Origin: Haoranjiania flava
Lineage (GTDB): Bacteria; Bacteroidota; Bacteroidia; Chitinophagales; Chitinophagaceae
NCBI RefSeq assembly: GCF_025631005.1
Contig: NZ_JAOTPL010000003.1
Coordinates: 184,101-248,100 of the forward strand
Direction: 5' to 3'
DNA: 64,000 bases
Shown: in pieces, positions 8,601 through 17,137 of the stretch
Layout: each line of letters begins with the position of its first letter
Position numbering within the stretch: the first letter of the stretch is position 1
Notes under the pieces: model-generated
The model's database searches: none
What the model was told of the DNA's origin: nothing
The model's input: the letters and a program-made list of their open reading frames with translations, nothing else
Program-made: the position numbers and the translations under genes

Positions 8601-8706
8601 GGCACAGGGTTACGAGTGCGGCCTTACCGTGAAAAACTATGCAGACATACAGGTAGGAGATCACGTGGTTGCATACGAGGAAGAAGAAATTAAGAGAACT
8701 TTATAA
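5647..8706 (+). CDS. infB: translation initiation factor IF-2
   Basis: A 1019-residue protein. An N-terminal IF2_N-type segment (LPRLLAAAKEFNIGAETLIDFL) is followed by a long low-complexity region rich in Pro, Glu, Ala and Lys (about residues 65-430). A second IF2_N segment precedes the GTPase domain, which starts near residue 517 with all G motifs: GHVDHGKTS (G1), GGITQHIGAY (G2), DTPGHE (G3) and NKID (G4). Domains II-IV follow (ASLDKGRGFVATLLVQNG; the C-terminal fMet-tRNA-binding barrel with EVYKFDKATVAGCYVLEGK). It brings initiator tRNA to the ribosome. A TAGATTTG box at 5608-5615 could give extra transcription. The protein is longer than enterobacterial IF-2 because of the linker. Confidence 0.97.
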   Translation: MSEIKLPRLLAAAKEFNIGAETLIDFLDSKGFNRDELKPSAKLSEDMYRALQSEFQSDKLAKNKADQIEIPKSAGAVVEKDKERKKKDVIAPKPVVEEKTEEKEEEKPEAAPLLEEKKQEPVQPEPEPVAAPEPVEITPAEPAQAEIPPVAKQEEAPVVKQEAPAPVEEKQEAIPEEAEVIQPKAPELEAPKVINKIDLSEIDSSTRPKKAAPKKTEAPKEPKKEKPLATEAPKVEMPEVKPAPEAAAPPQEAPPAQKEENVVEHIHLKVDKLEGPKILGKIQLPVDNDTRPKAGRNEKRKRKRIPIDKAGQDTKGTDTTPTENKPGFNKDQRTGQQQGGRQGGQHQHGRPPHGQRDNRFGANRNRPGSKGKVQTPEEKEIDQKRIQEKIRETQAKLAGTGSKAKTRAQYRKERRQEMADAAMSEKENADNKLQVTEFITVSELANLMDVNFTDVIAKCMGLGIMVSINQRLDAEVIELVAGEFDYEVEFLGLDDMNEEEDEEEDDDPEALKPRYPIVTIMGHVDHGKTSLLDHIRSANVVAGEAGGITQHIGAYVVEVPGGKKITFLDTPGHEAFTAMRARGAKITDVTVIVIAADDAVMPQTKEAISHAQAAGVPIIFAINKIDKEGANPQKIYEQLSQMNLLVEEWGGKFQSQEISAKQGLNVDLLKEKILLEAELLDLKANPEREATGSIIEASLDKGRGFVATLLVQNGTLRQGDLVVSGQYFGRVKAMFNERNQRIDAAGPSTPVQILGLNGAPQAGERFKVYADEAEAKDVANKRAQILREQGLRTRKHITLDEIGRRLALGNFKELNVIIKGDVDGSVEALSDSLQKLSTEEIMVSVVHKAVGQISESDVLLATASDAIIIGFNVRPSLQAARLAEGEGVQIKSYSIIYDAINELKSAMEGMLEPKVEQKEVATVEIREVYKFDKATVAGCYVLEGKVKRDHKIKVFRDGILVFPRQEGGFGELASLKRFKDDVKEVAQGYECGLTVKNYADIQVGDHVVAYEEEEIKRTL

Positions 8707-8742
8707 AGGAATATATCTAATTTAGCTGTTTAATATTTTTGA

Positions 8743-10161
8743 ATGAAGAAAAGTATATTGCTTTCAATACTGCTGGGCGCTTATTTCTGTTCCTATGCAC
8801 AAAACAATCTCAAATCTCAGCCGCGGGTGCTGATAGATGGTATCGCTGCCATTGTGGGCGATGGCATTGTACTGAAATCCGAGGTGGATATTTATATGGA
8901 GCAGCACAAGCATGAAACAGGGCAGACCTTTCTGCCGCCTAACACAAAATGTTTGATACTGGCCTCATTTATACAAAACAAAGTATTAGCTATACAGGCA
9001 CAAAAAGATTCTTTGCCCGTAACCGATGAGCAGATAGAGCAGGAGCTGGATGGCAGGATAAACCTGTTCATCAGGCAATATGGTTCCAGAGAGGAAGTGG
9101 AAAAAATTGTAAACAAGCCGCTTTACCAGTATAAGGAAGATTTGCGTGCACAGGTGAAAGAGCAGGCGCTTGCGCAGGCTGCGCAGCAAAACATCATCAA
9201 GCATGTACGCATTACGCCCACAGAGGTGGAAGCGTATTACAATTCCATCCCGGTTGACAGCCTGCGCTACAAGGAAAGCCAGTACGAAGTAAGCCAGTTG
9301 GTGATGGATCCGCAGCCTGCAAAGTCAGCCGAGGACGCGCTGATTGAGCAAATGACCAAATGGAAAAACGATATTGAAAACGGAAGGGCTAATTTTACAG
9401 ACCTGGCCAGGCAACATTCTGATGAGCCTTCAGCAAAACAAACAGGAGGGCAGTTGAGCGTGAATAAAGATGCAGGCGGTTTCGATCCTGTTTTTATGAC
9501 GGCTGCTTTCAAACTGAAAGAGGGCCAGATATCGCCGGTAGTAAAAACGGCTTTCGGTTATCACATCATACAGATGGTGTCTAAGGTTGGTAGCGATGCA
9601 GTAGTGAGGCACATCATTAAACTTCCCCCGCTTGGAGATACAGAGGTGAGAGAGGCAATTGAAAGAGCAGATAGCCTGCGAACAATTATTATCAACAATA
9701 ACATTCCTTTTAATACGGCGGTAAACCGTTTCAGCGATGATGAAAACTTAAAATATACCGGTGGCGCTGTCATTTCCCAAAATCCGAATGGTGGTTATGA
9801 ATCGGTGCTTACTTTAGACCAGTTTACAGATAAACAGATTGCAGATGCAGTGGCAAAAATGAAAGTAGGTGAAATATCTGAAGCACAGATCTTTCAAAAT
9901 CCTATGAACGGGAAATTACAGGTGCGCCTGCTCTACCTGCGTTCTAAAACCGAGCCTCACAGGGAAAATCTCAAAGATGATTTCAATGAAATATCTCACC
10001 GTGCTTTGAGCATAAAACAGCAGAATGTTTTAGGCAACTGGTTAACTAAAAATGTAGGCAACTATTACATTAAAGTTTCAGAGGAGTACAATGATTGCCC
10101 GAACGTGCTGGAGTGGACAAAGCTATCAGAACAAAACCTGAATCATTTTTCTACAAGATAA
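8743..10161 (+). CDS. SurA-like periplasmic peptidyl-prolyl isomerase/chaperone
   Basis: A 472-residue exported protein with a signal peptide (MKKSILLSILLGAYFCSYAQ). Residues about 25-175 match the SurA N-terminal chaperone domain (IDGIAAIVGDGIVLKSEVD). Two parvulin-like domains follow. The first, about 178-285, has the family signature from ARQHSDEPSAKQTGGQLS to FDPVFMTAAFKLKEGQISPVVKTAFGYHII. A second, degenerate one spans about 290-405. Such proteins escort outer-membrane beta-barrels. It lies 36 bp after infB and is followed by a terminator, so it probably ends this transcript. Confidence 0.9.
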   Translation: MKKSILLSILLGAYFCSYAQNNLKSQPRVLIDGIAAIVGDGIVLKSEVDIYMEQHKHETGQTFLPPNTKCLILASFIQNKVLAIQAQKDSLPVTDEQIEQELDGRINLFIRQYGSREEVEKIVNKPLYQYKEDLRAQVKEQALAQAAQQNIIKHVRITPTEVEAYYNSIPVDSLRYKESQYEVSQLVMDPQPAKSAEDALIEQMTKWKNDIENGRANFTDLARQHSDEPSAKQTGGQLSVNKDAGGFDPVFMTAAFKLKEGQISPVVKTAFGYHIIQMVSKVGSDAVVRHIIKLPPLGDTEVREAIERADSLRTIIINNNIPFNTAVNRFSDDENLKYTGGAVISQNPNGGYESVLTLDQFTDKQIADAVAKMKVGEISEAQIFQNPMNGKLQVRLLYLRSKTEPHRENLKDDFNEISHRALSIKQQNVLGNWLTKNVGNYYIKVSEEYNDCPNVLEWTKLSEQNLNHFSTR

Positions 10162-10178
10162 TATTTCTATTTTATTCT

Positions 10179-10207
10179 AAAACCACTCTGCAAGGGGTGG
10201 TTTTTTT
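10179..10207 (+). terminator. intrinsic terminator after the SurA-like gene
   Basis: AAAACCACTC and GGGTGGTTTT form a 10-bp stem with one wobble around a 6-base loop, followed by seven T residues, 17 bp after the stop codon. Confidence 0.85.
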
Positions 10208-10214
10208 ATGAACT

Positions 10215-10696
10215 GCTCACAAGTAACTGCGATTTCAAATTGCAACCTTAGCTGCATGTTTAAAAGGATTCTGGATTTTTATTTAAACTTTGTTTAAGCA
10301 TCAAGCGGGTCCCCATTCTGATAACTCCCGGAAGTGCGATCATTGTATACTTTCCCTGTTTTGGGTAAATAGCGTTAATCAAAAGATAGCTTGTGACAGA
10401 TCATATGTATGATGCCTCAATTTCCGCGCACGCAGCTACTATCTGAAAGACTCCGCCACAGTGATGCGTATGCTCAGCTGGTACTCGTCTTGGCACATTG
10501 TTGTATGATCATTTTGCCCAGCTTAGGCCAATGTACTATCGTTGCTGTATGTAGCGGCATACATAATGCAATCAGGGTAGAACTTGTCATTGAGTTGAAG
10601 GGTTTTTTCACAAACAATTATATCGCCACCGGCACTAATCTAAGCGGCTTATTGGTCTTGCTGCCAAGGACGAATATTTATATGCTGCTTGTTTTC
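10215..10696. other. 480-bp intergenic stretch, nothing recognised
   Basis: This lies between the convergent SurA-like and POT genes. A 102-codon plus-strand frame (10409-10717) runs into the end of the POT gene, resembles nothing I know and has no promoter or RBS context. I see no tRNA, strong hairpin or repeat here. It may hold a decayed gene or an unrecognised RNA. Confidence 0.3.
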
Positions 10697-12277
10697 TTAT
10701 CTCACTCCCTGCATTAATTTTCTTACCAATGGTGAAATTGCTATCAGTATCACCCCGGCTATGATCGCATAAATGCCCAATTGTTTGTAGCCTTCTGTAT
10801 AAGCGATCAGCTTTTCCAACAGCGTGCCGTTCTCATTGGTTTTTGCCATGCCTGCGCCTAAAAGCCCGGCAACATACTGCCCGTAAGCGCTTGCCAGGAA
10901 CCACATGCCCATCATCATGCCCTGCAGTCTGGGGGGAGAAAGTTTGGTCATGGTAGACAAGCCAATAGGGGATAAGCACAGCTCGCCGAAGGTCATTACC
11001 AGGTAAGCAAGTGTAAACATGTCAAGCCCTGCAATGCCCGGCGATACCTGGAAAAACCTTGTACCGAACAGCATCAGGAAAGAGAGCCCTAAGAACAGGA
11101 AGCCCATGCCAAACTTTACCACTGTATTGGGTTCTCTTCTCTTTTTGGCAAGTGCGAGCCAGACGAGCCCGAACATCCATGCAAAAATAATTACGAATAA
11201 AGCATTGGCAGAGTTGTTAACGCCGTTAGGGTCCAGCGGGATAAAGCCCAGCAGCTTATCGTCGAGATTGTTGGCTGCGAAAAGGCTTAGGGAGCCGCCG
11301 CTTTGTTCGAAGAATGCCCAGAAGACAATAGAAAAAGCTATGAAGATCAGCGCTGCAAACAATCTTTTTATTTCAGGTTTTGTACACTTGGTCATTTCGT
11401 AGAAAAGAAAGATCAGCGTGGCCGGTCCGATGATGTACATAAACCAATCTGTATACTGCGGCGTAGCTACCATTTTCATAATAACGGGTACTGCCAGCAG
11501 GGAACCTGCATACACCAGCATGGCAGGCGCGTTAGATTTCTTTCTTCCGGGTTCAAGGGAAATGGCTACCGGTTCCTGTTCAGGGTTATTGCCAATAGCG
11601 CCATAATCAACCACTTTTTTCTTTCTTTCAGGAGCAAGGCCTATAGAGCCTAAATGCCTCTTGGTAAATATAAAAGTGATCAGGCTGATGGTCATCACCA
11701 CTGCTGCAAATCCAAAAGCTATATTCCAGCGGATATTTTCAGGGATTACGCCTCCGAGCAGTGTGCCTTTTCCTACTGCCACACAAACGTATCCGCCGAG
11801 CAGAGCGCCCAGGTTAATGCCTGTGTAAAAAAGGGAGAAACCGGCATCTCTTCTTGGATCGCCGTCTTTGTACAACTGGCCCACCATAGTGGAAATATTA
11901 GGTTTAAAGAAACCGGTGCCTATTACCGTAACGCTGATGCCGAGAAAGAAAAATTTATGCGGGTCGGTTGCCAGTATCAGGCTGCCTGCTATCATCAGTA
12001 TGCCGCCCCAGAAAAGAGATTTGCGGAAGCCTAATATTTTATCGGCAAACAGGCCGCCGATGAAAGTAAAAGCGTACACGAAAGCCTGCGTAGCGCCGTA
12101 TTGCAGGTTGGCCTGGTCTTCTTTCATAAAAAGTTCGTGCACCATAAAGAAGGTGAGCATGCCGCGCATACCGTAAAAACAAAAGCGCTCCCACATTTCT
12201 GAAAAGAACAGGTGCCAAAGTTGTTTGGGATATTTCCCTTCAAAAGATTGAATTTCTTCCAGAGTTTCTCTGTGCAT
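10697..12277 (-). CDS. POT-family proton-dependent oligopeptide transporter (first of three)
   Basis: A 526-residue inner-membrane protein of the POT/PTR family (MFS fold, 12 or more helices). The N-terminus carries the proton-coupling motif ExxERFxxYG (EMWERFCFYGMRG, about residues 27-39), then an FxxxGxxxxKPN-type segment (GTGFFKPNISTMVGQLY). The second half has the LCLSPIGLSTMTKLSP-type signature. It imports di- and tripeptides with protons. It is the last in a run of three minus-strand paralogues, 50 bp from the second. It resembles the third (13961-15727) more than the second. Confidence 0.93.
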   Translation of the reverse strand: MHRETLEEIQSFEGKYPKQLWHLFFSEMWERFCFYGMRGMLTFFMVHELFMKEDQANLQYGATQAFVYAFTFIGGLFADKILGFRKSLFWGGILMIAGSLILATDPHKFFFLGISVTVIGTGFFKPNISTMVGQLYKDGDPRRDAGFSLFYTGINLGALLGGYVCVAVGKGTLLGGVIPENIRWNIAFGFAAVVMTISLITFIFTKRHLGSIGLAPERKKKVVDYGAIGNNPEQEPVAISLEPGRKKSNAPAMLVYAGSLLAVPVIMKMVATPQYTDWFMYIIGPATLIFLFYEMTKCTKPEIKRLFAALIFIAFSIVFWAFFEQSGGSLSLFAANNLDDKLLGFIPLDPNGVNNSANALFVIIFAWMFGLVWLALAKKRREPNTVVKFGMGFLFLGLSFLMLFGTRFFQVSPGIAGLDMFTLAYLVMTFGELCLSPIGLSTMTKLSPPRLQGMMMGMWFLASAYGQYVAGLLGAGMAKTNENGTLLEKLIAYTEGYKQLGIYAIIAGVILIAISPLVRKLMQGVR

Positions 12278-12327
12278 GCTTATTAGTTTTTGAATGAATT
12301 TTTCTTAATGGATACTGATATGCGCAA

Positions 12328-13824
12328 TTAAATTTCTTTATCTGTGGATATGTCTTGCATAGCAAGCGTTTCTTTAGGTTTAATAACAGTTTTATCATAA
12401 ATAAATAAAGCCAAAACTGTTACAATGCCGATAGCCACAATTATATAAGCTATCTTATGCGGATGATAATTATTCCAGAGCATATCGGTTATCTGTGGCT
12501 GTGTCATGCCCAGTTTTTCGGCAGCCATATTATAATAATCATTCTTAGAGAATTGAGCATTTACCTCCGGCATGGCAATATTGCGGTTTATCATCTCTGT
12601 TTGCAGGAGCGTAAGTCTGTCTGACCAGGACTGGTACAAGTTTCCGGATATAAATGTAGTCAGGAAGTTACCAGCTGCGACAGGTAAGAAATATGTGCCC
12701 TGGTAGAGCGCTTCTTTTCCTTTGGGAGAAATACTTGCTATAAAAGAAGAAAATGTAGGATTGGTAGTCATTTCACCTATAGCAAATATCACAATTCCCA
12801 CAATAGTATAAAGCCCGTTTTGAAAATAAAAAGTAAGCCCGATACCGATAATAGCAATTATGAAGCCCCTGATCATTGCTGTAACATGCCGCATATTCGT
12901 TACCAGTAAGGAGATCATGATCTGAAATACCACAATAGCACCGGCATCAATATTAATCAGCATTTCCGGTTTTACACTGTTGCTGCCGCCGCTCATAAAG
13001 TCTGCAAGCCAAGGTGCAAAAGAAGCTATTTGATCGTGAAGTTTCACAGTATCTACCCAGTCTTCTATAAATGTAGGAAGCGTATAAAACAACTGGTTAA
13101 ACATGGTCCAGAACCCTATCATTATTATGAGCAATATGGTAAGCTTTACATCTTTTACAGCTTCCCATACATTGATGAATGCGCTCCTTATAGCTTGTCC
13201 CACAGGTTCTTTGCTTCTTTCTATTTTAGGTTCCTTAAAAAAGAAAATTACCAGCAAGAGATTGATAAAAATAACAACGGAAGCCTGAATAAAAATTAAT
13301 TTCCACCCGTAAGTTGTCCGAAGATATGACGACATAGCAGGACCAATAAATCCACCCACATTCACCATCATATAAAAGAGCCCAAAACCCAGTTTAGAGT
13401 TACGGTCATCTGTGGATTTCGTAACTGTGCCCGACGCAACCGGTTTAAAGAAAGCAGCGCCGAAGGCAACAAATAGGAATACGGCAAAAAAACCAGCATA
13501 GCTGGTCACGGTCCCCATCAGGTAATACCCAATTGCCAGGATAATAAAAGAGATGATAAGTGATATTTTAAACCCTATTTTATCTGCTACTACCCCCAAC
13601 ACCAGAGGCATAAAATACAATATGCCCGTCACAATTCCCATGATCTGGCCTTTTTGTACCTGGCTAAAGCCTAAGCCTCCTGTATCAATTGAACCTGTAA
13701 GATATAAAGCTAAAACAGCAAACATGCCGTACCAAGCCCAACGTTCAAAAAGCTCCATGATACTGGCAATCCAAAAATTGCCTTTGAACGTTTTTACTAA
13801 TTTAAAAAACGAGTTATCTGCCAT
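12328..13824 (-). CDS. POT-family transporter, divergent (second of three)
   Basis: A 498-residue MFS protein of the POT type with 12 predicted helices. The family motif is altered to ExxERWAWYG (ELFERWAWYGMFAVLALYLTG, about residues 24-44), with Trp in place of the usual Phe and an aromatic shift in the next position. The VAFGAAFFKPVASGTVTKST segment replaces the usual KPN signature. A soluble stretch between helices contains a Gly-Ser-Asn-rich loop (FMSGGSNSV). It is clearly less similar to its two neighbours than they are to each other, so its substrate may differ. An 18-bp palindrome lies 28 bp upstream (13853-13870). Confidence 0.88.
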   Translation of the reverse strand: MADNSFFKLVKTFKGNFWIASIMELFERWAWYGMFAVLALYLTGSIDTGGLGFSQVQKGQIMGIVTGILYFMPLVLGVVADKIGFKISLIISFIILAIGYYLMGTVTSYAGFFAVFLFVAFGAAFFKPVASGTVTKSTDDRNSKLGFGLFYMMVNVGGFIGPAMSSYLRTTYGWKLIFIQASVVIFINLLLVIFFFKEPKIERSKEPVGQAIRSAFINVWEAVKDVKLTILLIIMIGFWTMFNQLFYTLPTFIEDWVDTVKLHDQIASFAPWLADFMSGGSNSVKPEMLINIDAGAIVVFQIMISLLVTNMRHVTAMIRGFIIAIIGIGLTFYFQNGLYTIVGIVIFAIGEMTTNPTFSSFIASISPKGKEALYQGTYFLPVAAGNFLTTFISGNLYQSWSDRLTLLQTEMINRNIAMPEVNAQFSKNDYYNMAAEKLGMTQPQITDMLWNNYHPHKIAYIIVAIGIVTVLALFIYDKTVIKPKETLAMQDISTDKEI

Positions 13825-13852
13825 TGAGTATGTAGATAATATTTGATGAAGT

Positions 13853-13870
13853 TTTCAATTAAAATTGAAA
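13853..13870. promoter_or_regulatory. 18-bp palindrome upstream of the second POT gene
   Basis: TTTCAATT, two bases and AATTGAAA form a perfect 8-2-8 palindrome 28 bp before the start of the minus-strand POT gene. A regulator operator is possible; no known consensus was recognised. Confidence 0.35.
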
Positions 13871-13960
13871 GTTAACGATGCGCTAAGATACAGAGTTTTT
13901 TTTCAAAACTTATGTAAAATACTATTTCAACATCAAAAAAATTTGTGTATTGTTACTGAT

Positions 13961-15727
13961 TTATTTTATACCATGCATCAGCTTTCTGATCACCGGTGTC
14001 AGCGAAATGGCAATAAAACCGATGATGACAGCAGCCACGGTAATGATCAGGAAGAAATAACTGATGCCGTCTTTGGCAGCTATCTCTACAGCATTTTCTC
14101 CCAGTATGCCTGCAACCTTATTGGCAATGGCTACAGCCAGGTACCACACACCGAACATAAACGCAATCATTCTTGCAGGCACAAGCTTGCTTACATACGA
14201 CAATCCCACCGGAGAAATGCACAATTCCGCCATGGTATGAAACAAGTACACCAGTACCAGCCAGATCATGCTCACGGCAGCCGTATTGGCCCCCGCAGGG
14301 ATATGCCTTGCCCCCACTACCAGTGCAGCCATGCCCACACCTAACAGAATAAGGCCAACGCCAAACTTCACATTGGCCGGCGGGTTGAAACGGCTTTCCC
14401 ATATTTTTGAAAATAACGGCGCCAGGGTAATGATGAACAGGGAGTTTAATATGCTGAACCACGAGGCAGGCACCTCGGTTTTTTCTACGCTGAATTCACG
14501 CACTACCATCCATAACGTAATGCCCCAGATAATGATAAAGCTACAGCTGAGTATAATATTGCCCAGCGCATAATTTTTAAACGTTTGCCTGAACAGCAAC
14601 ATCAGCACCCAGGTGATGATACCCAGCGGCACCACCGCGATCAGCGAGTTGACTATTTTAAAAATAAGCCCTGCATTGCCTTCAAGCACCCGGTTGGTAT
14701 AGTCTTTGGCAAAAATCGTAAGCGTGCCCGGCGCCTGTTCAAAAATGGCGAAGAACACGAATACAAAGCTTGCAAAAATGGTGACTGCATACAACCGCTG
14801 CCTTGTTATAAGCGAGTATTTGCCCAGCCTGTAAAAGAGCAGGAAGAAGAACAATGCAAGCCCGGTGAGAATGGTGAAGTCAGCGCCTTCAAGCCCGAAT
14901 ATATTAAACCTCAGGAAGTTTATCCTGCCATCAGAGATCTTTGATACGGGATCGTTGATGATCCACACCAAACCGATAACACAACAAAGGCCAATGATCG
15001 CCAGCTGCCAGCCCGGGAAGGGCACGCGCTTATCAGGGTCATGCTCGGCAGCTTCCTGGGCAGCATCTGCGCCCTTCTCTATTTTGCCGGGTTTTAAACC
15101 GATGTTTCCAAATATATTTTGTGTAAAATAAAATTGCAACAGTCCAAACAGCATAAATATACCCGCCAGACCAAAGCCCAGGCTCCAGCCGACTTTTTCG
15201 CCCAGGTAACCACAAAGCAGTATGCCGAAAAAGGCGCCAGCGTTTACACCCATATAAAATATGGTGTAGGCCCCGTCTTTCTTTTCCGGGTGGTCTTTGT
15301 ACATCAGCGCGATCATCGAAGTCATATTCGGCTTAAAAAAACCTGTGCCGAACACCAATAAGGTAAGCCCTGTGTAGATAGACCACGGCGTTTCAACGGC
15401 CATGGAAGCGTGTCCCAGCGTCATCAGGAATGCGCCGAGAATAACCGATTTGCGGTAGCCGATCTTATTATCTGCTACGTACCCTCCCAGCATGGTAGAC
15501 AGGTACACCAGCGCTGTGTACGAACCGAACAAGGCCAGTGCATTGCCTCTGGACCAGCCCCACCCGGGATGCTCTCCCAGAACGGAAGCAGTAAAAAATA
15601 ATATCAGTAACGCGCGCATACCGTAGTAAGAAAAACGCTCCCACATTTCAGTAAAAAACAATACAAATAATCCGGCAGGGTGTCCCAGCACTTTGGTCTT
15701 GAAAAGATCATTGCTTTGGTGTAGCAT
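13961..15727 (-). CDS. POT-family proton-dependent oligopeptide transporter (third of three)
   Basis: A 588-residue POT/PTR protein with EMWERFSYYGMRALLILFF (about residues 27-45), VFGTGFFKPNMTSMIALMY and the second-half signature ELCISPVGLSYVSKLVP. It is longer than its two neighbours because of an extended cytoplasmic loop and extra helices in the middle (residues about 215-310). It is divergent from purD across 144 bp. It probably heads the three-transporter run, although the 136-bp gap to the second gene leaves room for a separate promoter. Confidence 0.93.
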   Translation of the reverse strand: MLHQSNDLFKTKVLGHPAGLFVLFFTEMWERFSYYGMRALLILFFTASVLGEHPGWGWSRGNALALFGSYTALVYLSTMLGGYVADNKIGYRKSVILGAFLMTLGHASMAVETPWSIYTGLTLLVFGTGFFKPNMTSMIALMYKDHPEKKDGAYTIFYMGVNAGAFFGILLCGYLGEKVGWSLGFGLAGIFMLFGLLQFYFTQNIFGNIGLKPGKIEKGADAAQEAAEHDPDKRVPFPGWQLAIIGLCCVIGLVWIINDPVSKISDGRINFLRFNIFGLEGADFTILTGLALFFFLLFYRLGKYSLITRQRLYAVTIFASFVFVFFAIFEQAPGTLTIFAKDYTNRVLEGNAGLIFKIVNSLIAVVPLGIITWVLMLLFRQTFKNYALGNIILSCSFIIIWGITLWMVVREFSVEKTEVPASWFSILNSLFIITLAPLFSKIWESRFNPPANVKFGVGLILLGVGMAALVVGARHIPAGANTAAVSMIWLVLVYLFHTMAELCISPVGLSYVSKLVPARMIAFMFGVWYLAVAIANKVAGILGENAVEIAAKDGISYFFLIITVAAVIIGFIAISLTPVIRKLMHGIK

Positions 15728-15823
15728 AAAGGTCGTCAGGTTATTATTTTATAAAAAATACAATAAGCCGGTAAAATACATATTTTATCTAAAATAATTC
15801 TATTTATTCTCAAAATGATTAAA

Positions 15824-15854
15824 TTGTATAGAAAACAAAACATTGCTAATTTCG
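15824..15854 (+). promoter_or_regulatory. promoter of purD
   Basis: TTG at 15824-15826, a 20-bp spacer and TAATTTCG at 15847-15854 form a near-consensus Bacteroidota promoter, 17 bp upstream of the purD start. Confidence 0.5.
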
Positions 15855-15871
15855 CATGATACAATCTGATT

Positions 15872-17137
15872 ATGAATATTCTGATCTTAGGCTCCGGCGG
15901 CAGGGAACACGCGCTGGCATGGAAAATAAAGCAAAGCGCTTATTGTGATAAATTGTTTGTTGCACCTGGCAATGCAGGCACAGCACACATAGCTGAGAAT
16001 GTGTCTATGGATGTAAATGATTTTGAAAAGCAACGGCAGTTTTGCAAGGAAAACAACATTGAGCTGGTTGTAGTGGGCCCGGAAGATCCGCTGGTAAAGG
16101 GTGTGTATGATTTTTTTAAAGAGGATGAAAACATCCTGGTGATTGGCCCTTCCAAAGAAGGGGCACAGCTGGAAGGCAGCAAATCATTTTCCAAGAAGTT
16201 CATGCAAAGGCACAATATTCCTACCGCGGCTTATGCAGAGTTTGACGCCGCAAGTTTTGAGCAAGGTAAGCAATACATTTTGCAGCAAACATTGCCTGTG
16301 GTGTTAAAGGCCGACGGGCTGGCAGCTGGAAAAGGCGTGGTGATTGCTGCAACACATGAACAGGCTTTGCAGGCTTTCGAGGGGATGATCATTCACAAGC
16401 AGTTCGGAGATGCATCTGCCAAAGTGGTGATAGAGCAATTTCTGGATGGTATCGAAGCCAGTGTATTTGTGCTTACAGACGGCAATGACTATAAAATTAT
16501 CGGTCACGCCAAAGATTACAAAAGGATCGGTGAAGGAGATACCGGCCTCAATACCGGCGGCATGGGTTGCGTTACGCCCGTTCCTTTTGTAGAAGGTGAG
16601 TTTATGCAGAAGGTAGAAGAGCGCATTATAAAGCCTACGGTCAACGGGCTTTACAGCGAGCAGATCGTGTACAAAGGATTTATTTTCTTTGGGCTGATCA
16701 ACATACAGGGCGAGCCTTTTGTAATTGAATACAACGCCCGCATGGGCGATCCTGAAACAGAAGTAGTGCTCCCTGGTCTTAAAAACGACCTGGTGGAATT
16801 ATTCCTGGCAGTTGGCAACGGAACGCTGAAAGACTGTAATGTAAGTATTGACAAGCGGGCAATCGCTACCATAGTAGCTGTCAGCGGAGGGTACCCCGGC
16901 GATTATGAGAAAGGCAAAACCGTCAGGCTGCCGCAACACACCGGCGACAGCATAATTTTTCATGCAGGTACAAGAGTTGAAGGAGATCATGTGGTTACCA
17001 ATGGCGGCAGAGTGCTGGCTGTGACCTCTTCCGGAAATTCTATACAGCAAGCAGTGGCGCAGTCCAAAGAAATACTGGAGCAGGTATCTTTTGAAGGAAT
17101 GTATTACAGGCAAGACATTGGTTACGAATTTGAATAA
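15872..17137 (+). CDS. purD: phosphoribosylamine-glycine ligase
   Basis: A 421-residue ATP-grasp enzyme that joins 5-phosphoribosylamine and glycine in purine synthesis. It opens with the PurD signature MNILILGSGGREHALAWKI. The ATP-grasp domain covers about residues 100-320, including LKADGLAAGKGVVIA, GDTGLNTGGMGCVTPVP and EYNARMGDPETEVVLP. A C-terminal domain follows with a conserved YPGDYEKGK segment. Length and motifs are complete. The next gene overlaps its stop codon or starts just before it. I see no other purine genes in the window. Confidence 0.97.
   Translation: MNILILGSGGREHALAWKIKQSAYCDKLFVAPGNAGTAHIAENVSMDVNDFEKQRQFCKENNIELVVVGPEDPLVKGVYDFFKEDENILVIGPSKEGAQLEGSKSFSKKFMQRHNIPTAAYAEFDAASFEQGKQYILQQTLPVVLKADGLAAGKGVVIAATHEQALQAFEGMIIHKQFGDASAKVVIEQFLDGIEASVFVLTDGNDYKIIGHAKDYKRIGEGDTGLNTGGMGCVTPVPFVEGEFMQKVEERIIKPTVNGLYSEQIVYKGFIFFGLINIQGEPFVIEYNARMGDPETEVVLPGLKNDLVELFLAVGNGTLKDCNVSIDKRAIATIVAVSGGYPGDYEKGKTVRLPQHTGDSIIFHAGTRVEGDHVVTNGGRVLAVTSSGNSIQQAVAQSKEILEQVSFEGMYYRQDIGYEFE

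Noticed and set aside
10409..10717. 102-codon plus-strand gene between the SurA-like and POT genes
   Set aside because: No recognisable domain, no promoter or start context, and its end lies antisense in the POT gene.
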